A stretch of DNA of 64,000 bases from Gracilimonas sediminicola (GTDB lineage Bacteria; Bacteroidota; Rhodothermia; Balneolales; Balneolaceae): contig NZ_JANDBC010000001.1 in the NCBI RefSeq assembly GCF_024320785.1, positions 1 through 64,000 of the forward strand, read 5' to 3'. A program made the position numbers and the translations under genes. This document shows positions 61,040-64,000 of this stretch, piece after piece. Each line of letters opens with the position of its first letter. Positions within the stretch are counted from its first letter, which is position 1. The notes under the pieces were generated by a model. The model saw only the letters and a list, made by a program, of their open reading frames with translations. It searched no databases and had not been told where the DNA came from.

Positions 61040-61420
61040 TCAAATCCGTGTACCTATCGTTGTCTTAACTTTATTATGTAGTTCTGAAAAAGCCATTTCA
61101 TCCAGCTTCTCATAAGCAATAGATTTGGGCATCAGAAACCGTTCGCCTTTAAGGTTTATAGTCTCTGTAAAGAACCCTGAATACATTTCCATAGCTTTGC
61201 GAAAGCTGTTTACATCAGGCCAGTTTGATTCCAGGTGCTCAGGCAGATTCTCATACACCTTGTTAAAAAAGGCGAAGTATTTACGGTGATGGCGAGGATT
61301 GCGAACCTTGCTGTACTTAATCATAATCGGTTCACCTGCAGGAAGCTTATTCATCCGAACCTGAGCTTCTACATCAACAGGAAATAACTTTCCGCTTTGT
61401 TTTGATACCCAGAGTTTCAT
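61040..61420 (-). CDS. DUF1367 protein
   Basis: 126 residues. PVDVEAQVRMNKLPAGEPIMIKYSKVRNPRHHRKYFAFFNKVYEN is the DUF1367 N-terminus. Phage recombination/replication regions often contain this family, function unknown. Overlaps ERF by 4 bases. Confidence 0.85.
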   Translation of the reverse strand: MKLWVSKQSGKLFPVDVEAQVRMNKLPAGEPIMIKYSKVRNPRHHRKYFAFFNKVYENLPEHLESNWPDVNSFRKAMEMYSGFFTETINLKGERFLMPKSIAYEKLDEMAFSELHNKVKTTIGTRI

Positions 61421-61995
61421 GCAGGAACACCGTTTTTATTCGCTATGCTTTCAAGCTCTGCCTTCAAGTCTTTATTGACCTTGAATTTCGAGTACACGTA
61501 AGCCATATCACATTTGCCACTACTAAGGGCATTCGTTACATTTTTCCAGTCCTCAGTGAGCTTATCTGACTTAAACTCAGTCTTGTTTAGCCACGGCTTA
61601 TCATCATATTGGCTTTTGCCGACCGGCTTCTTTTTGCTTGAAGCCTTATTTGCATCATCATCCTCTTCTGATAGTGCTAATAGCGCCTTTAGCGTATATC
61701 GCCTGTAATAAGTGATGGCAGAACCTATCTTTTGAGGGTCCTCAATGTTTGGAAGCGGAATAGATGACTCCATTGTATCACCAGTTTCCAAGTCCTCAAT
61801 AATGGAGTACACCTCACCGTTTTTAATGGGCTGTGTAAGTAGTAGTTTGTTGGTCTCAAAAAACCCGTGCGTTTCATCAAGCAACGAGTTGATGTCGAAG
61901 TAAGCGCTGTGATAGAATGGATTTTCTTTATCCTTAATCAGCTTACCTATCGTGTTTCGTATCTCAAATATTTTAGTCTTTAATCCTTTACTCAT
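61417..61995 (-). CDS. ERF-family single-strand annealing protein
   Basis: 192 residues. AYFDINSLLDETHGFFETNKLLLTQPI and IEDLETGDTMESSIPLPNIEDPQKIGSAITYYRRYTLKALLAL are ERF motifs. It promotes annealing for phage recombination. A Lys-rich spacer follows, then a short C-terminal part. Sits with DUF1367 and two helical genes in one operon. Confidence 0.92.
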   Translation of the reverse strand: MSKGLKTKIFEIRNTIGKLIKDKENPFYHSAYFDINSLLDETHGFFETNKLLLTQPIKNGEVYSIIEDLETGDTMESSIPLPNIEDPQKIGSAITYYRRYTLKALLALSEEDDDANKASSKKKPVGKSQYDDKPWLNKTEFKSDKLTEDWKNVTNALSSGKCDMAYVYSKFKVNKDLKAELESIANKNGVPA

Positions 61996-62468
61996 TTTGC
62001 CTTCTCCAATTTCAGATAGCCTTTACCCTGCTTCACTTCCACAGGCTCTATCATTTCCCCACTTTCCTGGTCGATGATTTCCACGCCGTTCTTAGTAGCG
62101 GTTTTGATTAGCTCACGAACCCGCTTCACTTCCTTGTCCGCATCTACATACATCGGGCATTGCTTGTACTGATAAGAAGTGCGCCCCTTCACATGACTGA
62201 TTTTACTCCCCATCACGATTAAATCTTCTTTGTCATCGAGTTGGGTTAGCTCATCAACCACGCCGGACTCTACCTTGCCAATGGCATTATTAAGAATCTC
62301 TTCAACCTGCTCTTTGATAGATCGTAATTGAACATAAGCCTCCGACGCTTTCATATGTCCGTGTTCATATTCGCTTACTAAATCTTCGGCTCGGTTTAGT
62401 TCGGGTTGAAACCCTACTTCGGGGCTGTAATCCCCTAAAACATTATCTTGTGTGTCTAATAAACTCAT
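61992..62468 (-). CDS. Phage recombination-region protein
   Basis: 158 residues, helical then beta. AEDLVSEYEHGHMKASEAYVQLRSIKEQVEEIL and YKQCPMYVDADKEVKRVRELIK are seen. Often found beside ERF genes in such phages (recalled). Overlaps neighbours by 4 bases. Confidence 0.55.
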   Translation of the reverse strand: MSLLDTQDNVLGDYSPEVGFQPELNRAEDLVSEYEHGHMKASEAYVQLRSIKEQVEEILNNAIGKVESGVVDELTQLDDKEDLIVMGSKISHVKGRTSYQYKQCPMYVDADKEVKRVRELIKTATKNGVEIIDQESGEMIEPVEVKQGKGYLKLEKAK

Positions 62469-62761
62469 CCTAACACCCCCGCTTTACTGTATTCATGTTC
62501 AGCTATTTCATCTTCGTAGTGCTTCTTTTCATCGAAGTACATTTTAGAAAGCTCTTCCAAAAACACCCGTCTTTCCTCAAGCTCTGCTTTTACCTGCTTG
62601 GTAAGTGCTTCCTGCATTACTTCTTGTTCGCACACGTATTCAGCTAATTTCTGCGTATCTATCTCACTGGGAATGCCAAATTCGTTACTGCTTCCCATGC
62701 TGTCGAATACAGCCTTTACCGCAGAAGGAATAGCCTCTGTTATCGTTTGTGGGTTTTTCAT
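62465..62761 (-). CDS. Phage helical protein
   Basis: 98 residues, charged helix (EQEVMQEALTKQVKAELEERRVFLEELSKMY). Not recognised. Overlaps the next by 4 bases. Confidence 0.5.
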   Translation of the reverse strand: MKNPQTITEAIPSAVKAVFDSMGSSNEFGIPSEIDTQKLAEYVCEQEVMQEALTKQVKAELEERRVFLEELSKMYFDEKKHYEDEIAEHEYSKAGVLG

Positions 62762-62785
62762 ATCTTATCCTCAGTTATTATTTCC

Positions 62786-62819
62786 AAGCCCGTGTAGCTC
62801 CAAACTGCCGGGCTTTTTT
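62786..62819 (+). terminator. Rho-independent terminator for plus-strand transcripts
   Basis: AAGCCCG (62786-62792) pairs with CGGGCTT (62809-62815), then a T-run on the plus strand. All genes here are on the minus strand, so it would stop antisense transcription; on the minus strand the hairpin lacks a T-tract. Confidence 0.6.
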
Positions 62820-63123
62820 ATGTCGTTGATTTTAGTTCTAAAAATTCCTTTTCCTTGATGTAAGTAGAAGTTGGACTGTCATGGGTCTTCTTCTTTCCAT
62901 TGGCTTCATACCGGTTTAGTAAGCCTCGTTTAAACATCCCGTTTACTGTGCTTCGGGTTATCCCGGTCAGCTTCACAAAGTCGGCTACCGAGATAAATCC
63001 ATCCGCGCCAATCATCGGCCCGCGATAGATGTCTATCACATTGCCATCTTCATCAAGCTTGCGGTACTCCTTACCGTTTAACATGCGGGATCGGCGGACG
63101 GTATGTTCTCTGACAGTCGACAT
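62818..63123 (-). CDS. Helix-turn-helix DNA-binding phage protein
   Basis: 101 residues from ATG 63123 (TGATG overlap with the upstream stop; a GTG frame extends to 63132). GFISVADFVKLTGITRSTVNGMFKRGLLNRYEANG is a winged-helix/MerR-like helix-turn-helix with a wing. It could be an excisionase-like or regulatory protein of the early region. Confidence 0.65.
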   Translation of the reverse strand: MSTVREHTVRRSRMLNGKEYRKLDEDGNVIDIYRGPMIGADGFISVADFVKLTGITRSTVNGMFKRGLLNRYEANGKKKTHDSPTSTYIKEKEFLELKSTT

Positions 63124-63326
63124 CACCACCACTTATCCATTTTAAGCTCATCGTTTACATAGATGTGTGCCGTACATGGCTCAATACTAAAGTCTGTTAT
63201 CATGGAAGCCTGTTTGCCGTCCTTCACGCCCTCATGATATCCCCAGGTATTGCCTATTAAAGCGCCGGACATAATTCCGATTCCAAGTACCAATATGAGT
63301 GCGATTAAAAAGCCTTTGTTATTCAT
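63123..63326 (-). CDS. Small membrane-anchored phage protein
   Basis: 67 residues from ATG 63326. One N-terminal helix (GFLIALILVLGIGIMSGALIG) and a small outer domain with a Cys (SIEPCTAHIYVND). Unknown. Confidence 0.55.
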   Translation of the reverse strand: MNNKGFLIALILVLGIGIMSGALIGNTWGYHEGVKDGKQASMITDFSIEPCTAHIYVNDELKMDKWW

Positions 63327-63499
63327 CACTTCACCCCGCTTAGTTTCCGGTAAGTGTTATCAAGGTTCTGAGCAATGGCTCTGAATCCCGCCAGTCGCTC
63401 TTTACTTTCCTGCTGCTTCTGCCTCACATCCCAATGCTTCATGGGCAATGGAATACTGTTGGCAACAAGGGCTTTATGGGCTAATTGTTGAATGCTCAT
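63326..63499 (-). CDS. 57-residue phage protein
   Basis: ATG 63499; basic and helical (WDVRQKQQESKERLAGFRAIAQNLDNTYRKL). Overlaps both neighbours by 1-4 bases, which supports it. Unknown. Confidence 0.6.
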   Translation of the reverse strand: MSIQQLAHKALVANSIPLPMKHWDVRQKQQESKERLAGFRAIAQNLDNTYRKLSGVK

Positions 63500-63945
63500 G
63501 ACTTCACCTCGTTTTTAATAGTTGCTGATTCTGAGGCTATCTTTTCAGCCTTCCTGACTATAAATTGACTGTCAGGATTGTCTTTTAAGCCCTCCTGTAA
63601 AATCTGACCGCTATACATGGTGATGTTGTTGATCTCATCATTTACACATCCGTTGGTCATTCCACCCGATACCGCAAAGCCTATAAATTCATCAGGAACC
63701 ATTTCCTGAAGTAGTGAGCTATCGTTATGTTCAAGAATTAGATTCTTACTCAGCGTTATCATGTCGCATGTGAAGATCTCCGCTTTACCACTTCGCATCT
63801 GCCGCACGTAGTCGGCTTGGTCAATATTGAAACCCATTAAAAGCGCTAATTCTTTGTCGTAGAATTTGTATTGGCTCTTAATCCGGTTTAGGTGTTGGCG
63901 ATACCTACTCTGTAATTTCTGCTGTTCCTTTTTTATATCTCGCAT
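63496..63945 (-). CDS. Phage early protein, CII-like regulator candidate
   Basis: 149 residues. LNRIKSQYKFYDKELALLMGFNIDQADYVRQMRSGKAEIFTCDMITLSKNL resembles a helix-turn-helix with a CII-like helical part, and a long C-terminal helix follows. First gene of the visible leftward operon; bases 63946-64000 probably hold its promoter. Confidence 0.5.
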   Translation of the reverse strand: MRDIKKEQQKLQSRYRQHLNRIKSQYKFYDKELALLMGFNIDQADYVRQMRSGKAEIFTCDMITLSKNLILEHNDSSLLQEMVPDEFIGFAVSGGMTNGCVNDEINNITMYSGQILQEGLKDNPDSQFIVRKAEKIASESATIKNEVKS

Positions 63946-64000
63946 TAATCTGTATATGCTGTAAAGGTGAATCTTCCATTTTCAAATCGAGTAAATTTTC

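Larger units (their letters stand above)
28889..64000 (-). mobile_element. Tailed-phage prophage (partial; right end outside window)
   Basis: Nearly continuous leftward gene string with terminase subunits, portal, MuF-like protein, scaffold, capsid, connectors, tape measure, lysis genes, replication genes, methyltransferases, ERF and resolvase. No integrase or repressor gene is in the window, so the right end and att sites lie beyond 64000. Late genes occupy 28.9-48.9 kb, early genes 51-64 kb, with the attC array between them. Confidence 0.95.

Overview
The window looks like a chromosome segment from a member of the Balneolaceae or a close relative in the Bacteroidota/Rhodothermota group. The evidence is a type IX secretion C-terminal sorting domain with the 'NYPNPFNPTT' motif, tandem WG-repeat lipoproteins, a DUF1800/DUF1501 pair, weak Shine-Dalgarno sequences and moderate GC. 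The genus assignment is inference. No rRNA, tRNA, CRISPR array, transposase or integrase gene was recognised.

Region 1 (1-3.6 kb) is an integron cassette array without an integrase in view. It starts with a partial mercury-transport gene and an ArsR regulator, followed by five attC-type recombination sites of two families. The cassettes hold a small membrane protein, an RHH/PIN toxin-antitoxin pair, a Fic toxin with a convergent VbhA-like antitoxin, and an addiction module whose ParE toxin carries a nonsense codon.

Region 2 (3.8-28.9 kb) is ordinary chromosome. It holds a GC-rich secreted protein, purB, an M48 lipoprotein protease, murB, a CNNM/CorC-type protein, ssb, the DUF1800/DUF1501/WG lipoprotein operon, a TspO/DUF427/S9-peptidase run, a CPA2 antiporter, and a deoC-aldehyde dehydrogenase operon ending in a SPOR-like lipoprotein.

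Region 3 (28.9 kb to the window end) is a tailed-phage prophage, essentially all on the minus strand and continuing past the window. Read in transcription order (64 to 28.9 kb) it has: early and regulatory genes, ERF annealing protein, DUF1367 protein, a roughly 600-base structured non-coding stretch, RuvC-like resolvase, HNH-like protein, Dam-like and C5 methyltransferases, and a replication module with iteron-like repeats. Next comes a cluster of small accessory genes, then terminase, portal, MuF-like protein, a sugar/sulfate-modification gene set, scaffold, capsid, connectors, lysis genes, tail genes, tape measure and a tail hub protein.

The most unusual feature is at 49.3-51.5 kb inside the prophage: six attC-type sites in tandem. 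Each has imperfect palindromic arms with the extrahelical C and A (top strand) expected of true attC sites. They separate small phage genes (DUF551, zinc-ribbon, Lar-like, YopX, zinc-finger). Here the genes run opposite to the attC orientation. In four of them the start codon lies inside the attC, so the attC arm is translated as the N-terminus; in four junctions the TAA stop sits exactly on the G^TTA crossover point. This looks like an integron cassette array adapted to a phage operon.
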